From Acidobacteriota bacterium (GTDB taxonomy: Bacteria; Acidobacteriota; G020349885), in the NCBI GenBank assembly GCA_020349885.1, contig CP070701.1, forward strand, positions 1,869,836 to 1,910,238: 40,403 nucleotides of DNA, in the 5' to 3' direction. Position numbers and translations under genes: made by a program. This document shows positions 29,001 through 36,356 of this stretch, piece by piece. Position 1 is the stretch's first letter, and the number at the start of each line of letters is the position of its first letter. The notes below the pieces were generated by a model that saw only the letters and a list, made by a program, of their open reading frames with translations, was not told where the DNA came from and made no database searches.

Positions 29001-29580
29001 GCGCTGGACGTTCCTGACCGCACAGCGGGACGACATCCTCAAATCCGTGGCCTCTCTGGAGGAGACGATTCGCGACCTGGACGCCACCTCGAGCCGGCGC
29101 TTCAAAGAAGCCTTCGAGGCCGTTCGCGGAAACTTCCAGCGCGTCTTCGCGCGCCTCTTCGAGGGCGGCATGGGAGACCTGCGCCTCGTCCCCGAGGACG
29201 ATTTCCTTAACGGCGGCCTCGAGATCATCGCCCAGCCGCCGGGCAAGAAGCTGCAGAGCATCGAGCTTCTCTCGGGCGGCGAGAAGGCGCTTTCGGCCAT
29301 CGCGTTTCTTTTCGCGGCCTTCGAGTACAAGCCCTCGCCCTTCTGCATCCTCGACGAGGTGGACGCGGCGCTGGACGACGCGAACATCGAGCGCTTCGGA
29401 AAACTCCTGCGCGACAACGCCGGCCAGGTCCAGTTCGTCTGCATCACGCACAACAAGCGCACGATGGCCGTCGCCGACACCCTCTACGGCGTCACGATGG
29501 AGGAGCCGGGCGTCTCGAACGTGCTTAGCGTGCGCCTCGACGAGGCACCCCGCTACGCCGCCCCCGCCGCCGCGTCCTAG
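26056..29580 (+). CDS. smc: Chromosome segregation ATPase SMC
   Basis: The 1174-aa protein has the full SMC layout. The N-terminal head has Walker A GPNGCGKSNVVDAIAWVLGK (about residues 33-52). A long Arg/Glu/Ala-rich coiled coil runs to about 500. The hinge (about 505-655) includes WGGRLEGLVLADEKKF and DAGGFVRVGRGGRGILSRQ. A second coiled coil runs to about 1010. The C-terminal head has the signature LLSGGEKALSAIAFLFAAFE and Walker B ILDEVDAALDDANI. SMC with ScpAB compacts and individualises chromosomes. scpA and scpB are not adjacent. No Shine-Dalgarno is obvious, but MLKLTKLSLSGFKSF is the canonical start. Confidence 0.97.
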   Translation: MLKLTKLSLSGFKSFPEVIQFRFDAGVTAIVGPNGCGKSNVVDAIAWVLGKQSAKSLRSARMSDIIFGGTERRPPLGMAEAVLTLERLSASGGAREEVGIARRVFRDGEAEYTLGGRRTRLQDIRDFLASEGVSEEAYSIIEQGRVDEILSAKPEERRAVLEQAARIGQFKLKRHQTELKLQAARDNLARVEDIRQEMEKRMTTLKIQAGRARRHQELSASVLALKRVLYVRKRAVIETQYGEADAAWEALKQKDAETLRRITALEADLEARRAALAKEQEEVRALRDAAERVALDIERTDLGIRHNEARLEEFSKRREEAGAEQAVFEKRVAEARAASEAEAKQLGEFREIFDRAQSAADSAHARVEAARREAQETAAAIEEAEAKRLALLDRVTSLRNETARLDEDERRVAHVLARLSRETGEALAERDRMRESHGALAAERDRTEKEHRKWKEEVEKFQEALDSLRREREDMHERLRALRESLQEISIRRAYVEEEEARVLEPLKPLLERAAGKLADVLTIPEDLERAAEAFWGGRLEGLVLADEKKFQESVEQARALGAAAILVTPAASAPLPPVPEGLSSLRGRVSAKKRRWRPLVEALPDAALVETLEEARALRASHPSVPFVTAAGEVLDAGGFVRVGRGGRGILSRQRELEELRGREEGARGDAEQLERSLAELEKRIDEAQSRRTACEGEAQRLAQDVKTLEGRAGAVGESLAAWERKCEALEQEKRRLEEEAAACGRRREEVAGGLSEAEKEEEALRLESERLSERERELEGRQEDVFEEHTRTREALARERERLHTLEVSAKAAHDALEELERQRRKLEQELQTLAERKTQTEEETEEMRRRLEGLLREKDKTAGDYRGRMEKRTREEGSLADIEKNLNSEHHAYEAFKDTLTKAEVRRAELRRSLEHLSERAAEDFPDESREALDSSLGDEERARPLEEVEETLEADEGKLRRLGAVNLLAIEEFKEVEERWTFLTAQRDDILKSVASLEETIRDLDATSSRRFKEAFEAVRGNFQRVFARLFEGGMGDLRLVPEDDFLNGGLEIIAQPPGKKLQSIELLSGGEKALSAIAFLFAAFEYKPSPFCILDEVDAALDDANIERFGKLLRDNAGQVQFVCITHNKRTMAVADTLYGVTMEEPGVSNVLSVRLDEAPRYAAPAAAS

Positions 29581-29593
29581 GCCTAAAGGGGAA

Positions 29594-29634
29594 AAACCGC
29601 CGCCGGCCATCCGGCCCAAGGGGGTTTGCTTTTT
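29594..29634 (+). terminator. Possible smc terminator
   Basis: GCCGG-CCAT-CCGGC (29602-29615), with outer AAACC/GGTTT pairing, is followed by TTTGCTTTTT. The stem is interrupted, so this is a moderate candidate. Confidence 0.4.
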
Positions 29635-29741
29635 CGGAAAATTCTCACAAAACTCTTGACATTACTGAAAATTAAGGAATACACTGGTAGTCTACCGGAG
29701 GCATTGCCGTGACGCATCGGGACTAGACTTTTCGGAAAATT
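29631..29741. promoter_or_regulatory. Paired 13-bp repeats flanking a promoter
   Basis: TTTTCGGAAAATT occurs at 29631-29643 and again at 29729-29741, exactly 98 bp apart. Each copy contains the short inverted repeat TTTTC-G-GAAAA. The promoter at 29656-29685 lies between them. The layout resembles paired operators controlling the secreted protein gene. Confidence 0.5.
29656..29685 (+). promoter_or_regulatory. Promoter of the secreted protein gene
   Basis: Perfect TTGACA (29656-29661), 18-bp spacer and TACACT (29680-29685). The predicted leader is about 80 nt and contains the second TTTTCGGAAAATT copy. Confidence 0.65.
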
Positions 29742-29772
29742 AAGAGACATTCCGACAGGAGGAAACAACATC

Positions 29773-31299
29773 ATGAAAAGTCACAAGAAAAGGCTCTCTC
29801 TTTACGGCTTGTTCCTTATCGTGGCGGCGGCATGGAGCTTGTCAAGCACGGCCGCCTTGTGCGCGCCCTCCTTGGATTACGACAGCGACGTTATCATCGA
29901 CTGCGGAAACGCGGACGGTGTTTCGGACCCAGGCGAGACGACTGAGCTGAACGTTACGGCGCAGAACACGGGTGACGCGGACGCCCTCAATATCCAGGGA
30001 GTGCTTTCGACCACAACCCCGGGCATCACGGTTACGACGAGCACGGTCGCGTTCCCGGACATTTCCGTAGGGCTCACGGGAACGTCGCTCACGACATTCC
30101 AATTTCTCGTGGATTCGAGCGTGCCCTGCGGAACGGCGATCGATTTCACTCTGGATTTTACCTACGCAGACGGCCTCGGAAATCTCCTCTCCAATTCCAC
30201 CTCTCCGCCTTCTCCGGTGCAGGTCGGCCAGTTCACGCAGTTCCTCCTGACGACCTTCGATGACTGCGCGGACCCGCCAACGTCGAATCTGGGGAACTGG
30301 CTGGTCATCAACGGCGGCAGCAAGATCGGCTGGACGCGCGCCGGCTCGGGCTGCCCGGCGGATTGCGTGAGGGGGCTCTTCCCGACGAACTACTACATAT
30401 GCGACAGCGACTGCCCGGGCGGGGCGACGACCCACAACGAGGAGCTCATCTCGCCGGTGATCGATACGTCGGCTGCGACGACGGTCACGCTCCAATTCGA
30501 CAGCGACTACTACAACTACGCGGAGCCCACGTCCTCGGACGTGAACGTGCGGAGCTCGCTCACGGGCGGCGCCTGGGTCACGCTGCGTGATTTCTCCGAG
30601 GGCTGCTCCTTAGAGGGCGATTGCGCAGCGGCGGGGACGGGAACCTTCGTGCTCGACGCCACCGCCCAGTGCGCGGGTGCCGCGGATTGCCAGTTTGAAT
30701 TCCACCAGGTGGCAACCTACTACACCTCCTGGTGGTGGGCCGTGGACAATGTTATGGTGACAGAGCCGCTTGTATGCAACCCGGCGGCGTGCCCTCCTTC
30801 CCTTCTCGCCCTTACCCCCCCGATGGGGCCCTCCTCGGGAGGAAACGAAGTCCGCATTTATGGAAACAGCTTCGATCCGGCCTGCACGGTGACGTTTGGC
30901 GGCGCCCCGCAGCCCTTCACCCATGACAGCTCGAGCATCATCCGGGTAATCGCTCCTCCGGACGTCCAGCAAAGCGTTGAAGTGCGGGTCACGAATCCGG
31001 ACTCGCAGTTCGCTGTGGCGGACTACGTTTATTGCGACACGCTGACTGGTTCGGAGGCCGAGGTCCCGAACTTAATGCTCTCGCTGAACGCTTCCAATGA
31101 AGTAGTGCTCGATTGGGATCCGGTGGTGAACGCCGACGAGTATGCAGTGTTGCGGTCGCCCAATCCGGGTCTGGCGCAATCGCAGGAGATTGGAACGGTA
31201 CTCCCCGGGGTGACGACGTTCACTGACGCGGAAGCTGGCAGGGTTTCAAGGTATTATCAGGTCCTGGCGCGAGTTCTCGGCGTATCGAATTGTCCATGA
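29773..31299 (+). CDS. Secreted multidomain protein with Ig-like, IPT/TIG and Fn3-like regions
   Basis: The 508-aa protein begins with a signal peptide (LYGLFLIVAAAWSLSSTAAL, cut near ALCAP). Residues about 35-130 look like an Ig-like adhesion repeat (GVSDPGETTELNVTAQNTGD). A Cys-rich beta-sandwich of MAM/jelly-roll type follows (DNVMVTEP at its end). An IPT/TIG domain (about 335-415) has LTPPMGPSSGGNEVRIYGNS. The last 90 residues resemble Fn3 (NEVVLDWDPVVNADEYAVLR). At least 16 cysteines suggest disulfides. AGGAGG lies 10 nt before the ATG. A surface or matrix adhesin role is inferred. Confidence 0.8.
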   Translation: MKSHKKRLSLYGLFLIVAAAWSLSSTAALCAPSLDYDSDVIIDCGNADGVSDPGETTELNVTAQNTGDADALNIQGVLSTTTPGITVTTSTVAFPDISVGLTGTSLTTFQFLVDSSVPCGTAIDFTLDFTYADGLGNLLSNSTSPPSPVQVGQFTQFLLTTFDDCADPPTSNLGNWLVINGGSKIGWTRAGSGCPADCVRGLFPTNYYICDSDCPGGATTHNEELISPVIDTSAATTVTLQFDSDYYNYAEPTSSDVNVRSSLTGGAWVTLRDFSEGCSLEGDCAAAGTGTFVLDATAQCAGAADCQFEFHQVATYYTSWWWAVDNVMVTEPLVCNPAACPPSLLALTPPMGPSSGGNEVRIYGNSFDPACTVTFGGAPQPFTHDSSSIIRVIAPPDVQQSVEVRVTNPDSQFAVADYVYCDTLTGSEAEVPNLMLSLNASNEVVLDWDPVVNADEYAVLRSPNPGLAQSQEIGTVLPGVTTFTDAEAGRVSRYYQVLARVLGVSNCP

Positions 31300-31411
31300 C
31301 GGTCCGGGGCGGCGTGGATTTTTCACCGACCGACTGCAAGGACGAGGGGATAAACCGCCTCTAAAGCAGCCGCCGGGGCCCCATCCCCCCGCCGCGTCCT
31401 AGGCGGAGCCG

Positions 31412-31558
31412 CTACCGAGCGACTCGGGCGGTATCCGCAGACGCTTCCCCTTCCCCTCGAAAAACCCGCTCGCCTCGCGACAGGGAGGCGAATATCGGGA
31501 AACGGCTGATACGCTGCACCTCCGAGTCGTCGAACGGAGAAAGCTGCGCCGCCGTCAT
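31412..31558 (-). pseudogene. Possible truncated Crp/Fnr-like N-terminal fragment (48 aa)
   Basis: Just after the cysE stop, a leftward frame starts ATG at 31558 and reads DDSEVQRISRFPIFASLSRG before ending at 31412. The FPIFASLS segment recalls the first helix of cyclic-nucleotide-binding regulators, but no binding domain follows. It may be a broken gene or chance. The rest of 31300-31564 shows no other gene. Confidence 0.3.
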
Positions 31559-31564
31559 GGCGGC

Positions 31565-32557
31565 CTATATTCCGGCCCCGCCCTTGAAGCTTTCCTCCTG
31601 CGCCTGGGCCTGGGTCACGCGGCTCCCGGGCGGAACGCTGCGCGTCAGCCAGACGTTTCCTCCGATGATCGAGCCGCGGCCGATGACCACCCGCCCCAGA
31701 ATCGTCGCCTCGGCGTAAATGATAACGTCGTCCTCGACCACCGGGTGCCTCGGAATTCCCTTGACGAGTCTCCCCTTCTCGTCCTTGGGAAAGCTCTTGG
31801 CCCCCAGGGTTACCCCCTGGTAGATTCGCACGCGGTTTCCGATGACGCTGGTTTCTCCGATGACCACGCCGGTGCCGTGGTCGATAAAGAAGCTCTCTCC
31901 GATCGCGGCCCCGGGATGGATGTCGATGCCCGTGATGCTGTGGGCATGCTCGCCGATGATCCGGGAAAGAAGCGGCACTTCGAGAAGGTAGAGCTCGTGC
32001 GCGATGCGGTGGTGGGTAATCGCCACGATGCCCGGGTAGCAGAAGATGGCCTCGTCCGGGCTGGTCGCCGCCGGGTCGCCCTCGTAGGCCGCCTGCACGT
32101 CCGTGGCCAGGACCCGCCGCACTTCCGGAAGCCTGGAAAGGAAAGCCTTGCTGAGGGACGAGGCGCGCTCATCGTAGTCGGACGCACGCTTTTTCCCGGG
32201 CGCGCCCTTCCTGCTGTCCACGAAGCGCAAGGCGCGGCCGATTTGCTCTTTCAGGTCGCGCCGAACCCTGTCCAGGACGGCGCCCACGTGGAAGCGCAGG
32301 CCCTCTTTCAGCTCCGAGTCGAGGCGCTCCGGCGCGGCCTGGAAGTAGCCGGGGAAAAAAACCGAGCGGAGGTTTTCGACGATTCGAATGACGACGTCGC
32401 GCGACGGAAGCAGCACGTCCGCCGATCCCGCACCGCCTTCCGTGCCGCAGAGGGCGTCCACGACCGAGGCGAACGCATTTTCCTCCGCCGCGCTCGAGGG
32501 GGAAGCGCTCTTCGAGGAACGGGCGGTTTTTGTCTTTGACGGAGCGCGCTTGGCCAT
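31565..32557 (-). CDS. cysE: Serine O-acetyltransferase, EpsC type
   Basis: The 330-aa enzyme acetylates serine for cysteine synthesis. The N-terminus is a Lys/Ser/Ala-rich tail (about 30 residues) followed by a helical domain. The left-handed beta-helix (about 200-310) has HSITGIDIHPGAAIGESFFI, DHGTGVVIGETSVIGNRVRI and YQGVTLGAKSF, the CysE active-site and acetyl-CoA regions, then RHPVVEDDVIIYAEATILG. The long N-terminal part matches the EpsC-like group rather than the shorter E. coli form. It is 27 bp downstream of cysK on the same strand, so the two enzymes of the last cysteine steps are co-transcribed. Confidence 0.94.
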   Translation of the reverse strand: MAKRAPSKTKTARSSKSASPSSAAEENAFASVVDALCGTEGGAGSADVLLPSRDVVIRIVENLRSVFFPGYFQAAPERLDSELKEGLRFHVGAVLDRVRRDLKEQIGRALRFVDSRKGAPGKKRASDYDERASSLSKAFLSRLPEVRRVLATDVQAAYEGDPAATSPDEAIFCYPGIVAITHHRIAHELYLLEVPLLSRIIGEHAHSITGIDIHPGAAIGESFFIDHGTGVVIGETSVIGNRVRIYQGVTLGAKSFPKDEKGRLVKGIPRHPVVEDDVIIYAEATILGRVVIGRGSIIGGNVWLTRSVPPGSRVTQAQAQEESFKGGAGI

Positions 32558-32584
32558 CGAGGGCTTTCCCTGCGGTAACGTACG

Positions 32585-33538
<954 letters not shown>

Positions 33539-33568
33539 TGCTTGCTTACCTCCCAAGTGTTGCTCGCG

Positions 33569-33584
33569 GCTGCATGCATGCAGC
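33569..33584. promoter_or_regulatory. 16-bp perfect palindrome in the cysK leader
   Basis: GCTGCATGCATGCAGC is a perfect palindrome within the predicted 5' leader, about 30 bp upstream of the cysK start codon. It could be an operator downstream of the start site or a small RNA hairpin. Confidence 0.45.
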
Positions 33585-33618
33585 TTGTAAATTAACCGCG
33601 CCTCATTGTTAAGCCGAC

Positions 33619-33648
33619 ACTATATTTTACCCCAGAGTGGCATGTCAA
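33619..33648 (-). promoter_or_regulatory. Promoter of cysK-cysE
   Basis: Leftward TTGACA (33648-33643), 18-bp spacer and TATAGT (33624-33619), a near-consensus promoter giving a leader of roughly 75 nt. Confidence 0.7.
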
Positions 33649-33673
33649 GCGAGGCGGCTCCGGCGATTCCCCG

Positions 33674-33760
33674 ATTGTGTGCGAGGACACAGAGAAACTC
33701 GGCTTTAATGTTCCTGAAGATTTGCGGAAACGCCTCGAAGCCGCCACGGAGAATCCGTGA
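33674..33760 (+). pseudogene. C-terminal remnant of a fourth TMTC-like paralog
   Basis: The + strand frame reads IVCEDTEKLGFNVPEDLRKR, then LEAATENP and a stop at 33758. The second gene of the array ends FQEMKKRGFNLPEDLRKHLD and then AAMKSP. The match continues into the spacer and promoter that follow each copy. Only the tail survives; upstream lies the cysK promoter. Confidence 0.75.
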
Positions 33761-33881
33761 AGGCGTCCGCCGGGGAGGCGTGGCGACCTCGCGTGCAGCA
33801 CACAGGGAAGCGCCTGATCTCTTGACACGGCGCCCCCGTTGCGATTATCATCCTGCTTTTGCAATTTGGCAGCGCGTTTCT
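33751..33881 (+). repeat. Repeated leader of array gene 1 (copy 1 of 3)
   Basis: From the remnant's last codons to the ATG, this spacer recurs at 36231-36356 and 38543-38669. Shared landmarks are GGCGTCCGCCGGGGA, ACCTCGCGT, a TTGAC box and CGTTTCTATGGGAAAGA at the start codon. The copies show that gene plus leader duplicated as a unit. Confidence 0.85.
33822..33850 (+). promoter_or_regulatory. Promoter of TMTC-like gene 1
   Basis: TTGACA (33822-33827), 17-bp spacer and TTATCA (33845-33850); shifting one base gives TATCAT at 18 bp. The equivalent position is kept before the other two genes. Confidence 0.55.
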
Positions 33882-36158
33882 ATGGGAAAGAGAAGCACGA
33901 AAAAGCTTGCGCGGGCCGCCCGCCCGGGCGCTCCGGCCAAGGCACCCAAGCCCGGACGGGTCCGGACACCGTCGGGAGAAGCACCGCCGAAAGAGAGACT
34001 CGGGCGGTGGGCTCCCCTCGTTCTTGTGTTACTGCCTCTCCTCATCTACGCCAATTCCTTACCCAACGCTTTCCACTATGACGACATCCACAGCCTTGTG
34101 GACAATCCCCACATCCGGAAGCTCGAAGACATCCCCTCTTTCTTCACCAGCGTCCAAACCACCAGCCTCCGCACCGACAAGGGCCACTACCGCCCCGTCC
34201 TCTTTTCGACCTACGCGTTAAGCTATGCCCTGGGAGAATACGACCCCAGGATGTTCCGGTTGTTCAACCTTGTCTTTCACGTCCTGAACGGCCTGTTGGT
34301 CTTTGCCGTGTTCCGGCGTCTTTTCGGAAACACGGCGGCGGCGTTTTTCGGGGCGCTTTTGTTTGCCGTTCATCCTCTGAACACCGAGAGCATCAACTAC
34401 ATCAGCTGCCGCTCGAACGTGCTGGCGACGACGTTTTACCTAGCGAGCGTGTGGTTGTTCCTGGGATACTCGGGAAGCGGCACGGAACGGCGGCGGACGG
34501 CTCTCTACGCGTGCTCGCTTGGCTGCTTTGTGCTGGGGCTTTTGACCAAAGAAATCGTGATTGCCCTTCCCGCCATCCTGATGCTTTTGGATATGTTGAT
34601 TCTTGTTCCCGACGCGAAGCCCTTTGCTTATAAGGCTCTGTTTCGCCGTCACGCGGCGTACTGGATGATTGCGGGGCTTCATCTTTTTCTGATTTTCGCG
34701 GTCGACCTCAAGCCCGTGTACGAAAGACGCGACGTCCTTTCCAACCTCATCATCCAGACCAAGGCGATGGTGTTTTACCTGCGGCTTTTGGTGTTTCCAC
34801 GGGGGCTGAGCATCTCCCACGGCTTTGATATGGAGGGGGTGATGAGCGCGGCGTTTTGGGCTTCGCTGTTTGTCATCGGCGGCATCCTGTTCCTGGCCTG
34901 GAAGCTGCGCGGGCGCTGGGGCCTCCTGAGCTTCGCCATCCTGTGGTACTTCGTCACGCTGCTTCCGACCTCCAGCATCCTTCCTTTGACCATCCCGGTG
35001 AACGAGCACCGGACCTATCTTCCGGCGGTGGGGTTCGTGGTGACCGTAGCGTTCCTGCTCGGACTCATCACGACGAAGTCGGAAGAGGCGCACACCCGTC
35101 TCCAGCCGGCTCCGGCCAGCCCACGACACATCGGGGCAAGCAGCGGGCAGGCCCCAACGCTTGGGCGCCGCTGGCAAGCTCTTTCGAAGTTCGTCGTGCC
35201 GTTCTTTGCGGTCGTCGTGGGAATTTTTTCCGTCGCGGTCTTCGCGCGGAATCAAGCCTGGAAGACGCCCATCACCATATGGAAGGACGCCGTGAAGAAG
35301 TATCCGTCCAATGCCCACGCGTACGAGGCCCTGGGCGTTGTATACGGCAATCTGGGACGTTGGACCGAATCGATTGAAGCCTGCAAACAGGCGATACGGC
35401 TCAGACCAGGTTACGCCGAGGCGCACCTCAACCTGGGCTTCGCCTACGGTAAGTTAGGCCGCTACGCCGAAGAGGTCGAAGCCTACAAGCAGGCGATACG
35501 TTTGAAACCAGACTTGGCCGAGGCGCACTACAACCTGGGCAGTGCCTACGGCAACCTGGGACGTTGGGCCGAAGTGATCGAAGCCTGCAAACAGGCGCTA
35601 CGGCTCAGACCTGGCTATGCCGAGGCGCACCTCAACCTGGGCTTCGCCTACGGCAAGATAGACCGTTACGCCGAAGAGGTCGAAGCCTACAAGCAGGCGA
35701 CACGGTTGAAACCAGACCTGGCCGAGGCGCACTACAACCTGGGTAACGCTTACGTCAAGTTAGGCCGTCACGCCGAAGCGATCGAGGCTTTCAAGCAGAC
35801 GGTACGGTTGAAACCAGACCTGGCCGAGGCGTACTACAACCTGGGCAGTGCCTACGGCAACCTTGGACGTTGGGCCGAAATGATCGAAGCCTGCAAACAG
35901 GCGCTACGGCTCAGACCAGGTTACGCCGAGGCGCACCTCAACCTGGGCTTCGCCTACGGCAAGTTAGGCCGTTACGCCGAAGAGGTTGAAGCCTACAAGC
36001 AGGCGATACGGCTCAGACCAGGTTATGCCGAAGCGCACTACAACCTGGGTATCGCTTACTCGAAATTAAATCGTCGCGATGACGCCCTCGAAGAATACAA
36101 GATTTTGAAGGAGCTGGACGAGGAAAGAGCCGACAAATTGTTTGATTTGATTTACTAA
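33882..36158 (+). CDS. TMTC/DUF1736-like GT-C membrane protein with eight TPRs (array gene 1)
   Basis: The 758-aa protein has a basic N-terminal tail, about 12 membrane segments (residues about 45-465) and a C-terminal TPR domain. Family-typical motifs are NAFHYDDIHSLVDNPHIRKL (acidic pair in the first loop, as in GT-C glycosyltransferases), HYRPVLFSTYALSYALG, HPLNTESINYISCRSN, LLTKEI and NEHRTYLPAVG. The eukaryotic TMTC relatives are protein O-mannosyltransferases; bacterial roles are unproven. The TPRs (about 471-745) are near-identical units such as AEAHLNLGFAYGKLGRYAEE. The ATG at 33882 matches the two paralogs; the open frame upstream is only leader DNA. No strong ribosome binding site is present. 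Confidence 0.82.
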   Translation: MGKRSTKKLARAARPGAPAKAPKPGRVRTPSGEAPPKERLGRWAPLVLVLLPLLIYANSLPNAFHYDDIHSLVDNPHIRKLEDIPSFFTSVQTTSLRTDKGHYRPVLFSTYALSYALGEYDPRMFRLFNLVFHVLNGLLVFAVFRRLFGNTAAAFFGALLFAVHPLNTESINYISCRSNVLATTFYLASVWLFLGYSGSGTERRRTALYACSLGCFVLGLLTKEIVIALPAILMLLDMLILVPDAKPFAYKALFRRHAAYWMIAGLHLFLIFAVDLKPVYERRDVLSNLIIQTKAMVFYLRLLVFPRGLSISHGFDMEGVMSAAFWASLFVIGGILFLAWKLRGRWGLLSFAILWYFVTLLPTSSILPLTIPVNEHRTYLPAVGFVVTVAFLLGLITTKSEEAHTRLQPAPASPRHIGASSGQAPTLGRRWQALSKFVVPFFAVVVGIFSVAVFARNQAWKTPITIWKDAVKKYPSNAHAYEALGVVYGNLGRWTESIEACKQAIRLRPGYAEAHLNLGFAYGKLGRYAEEVEAYKQAIRLKPDLAEAHYNLGSAYGNLGRWAEVIEACKQALRLRPGYAEAHLNLGFAYGKIDRYAEEVEAYKQATRLKPDLAEAHYNLGNAYVKLGRHAEAIEAFKQTVRLKPDLAEAYYNLGSAYGNLGRWAEMIEACKQALRLRPGYAEAHLNLGFAYGKLGRYAEEVEAYKQAIRLRPGYAEAHYNLGIAYSKLNRRDDALEEYKILKELDEERADKLFDLIY
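35310..36090 (+). repeat. Recently amplified 102/204-bp TPR coding repeats
   Basis: Eight 34-residue units are encoded by nearly identical 102-bp DNA. Units alternate between an EACKQA type (GNLGRW...) and an EAYKQA type (GKLGRY...), giving a 204-bp higher-order period. Two of the 204-bp blocks differ by only a few bases, implying recent duplication or gene conversion. Confidence 0.85.
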
Positions 36159-36204
36159 TAATTTCACTAAAAACACCCTAAAAGAACCAGCAGCCACCCC
36201 CCAT

Positions 36205-36330
36205 TTGACATGCCCCGCCCTCTTCCCCTATTCCGTGAGGGCGTCCGCCGGGGAGGCGCGGCGGACCTCGCGTGCAGCGCGCAAAGAAGCGCCTGATTCG
36301 TTGACGCGGCGCCCCCGTTGCGATTATTCT
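36205..36330 (+). promoter_or_regulatory. Two promoter candidates before TMTC-like gene 2
   Basis: The proximal one, TTGACG (36301-36306), 18 bp, TATTCT (36325-36330), is the homologue of the gene 1 promoter. A second, TTGACA (36205-36210), 18 bp, TATTCC (36229-36234), lies in the non-repeated part. Between them is a 7-bp stem, GTCCGCC/GGCGGAC. Confidence 0.5.
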
Positions 36331-36356
36331 GCTTTCGCGACCGGCAGCACGTTTCT

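Noticed and set aside
33606-33881. N-terminal extension of array gene 1
   Set aside because: The frame is open, but the DNA is the remnant and promoter leader repeated before the other two genes, and the paralogs all start at MGK.
35310-36090. CRISPR array or intergenic tandem repeat
   Set aside because: The 102-bp repeats encode regular 34-residue TPR units in frame, with no spacer-repeat structure.
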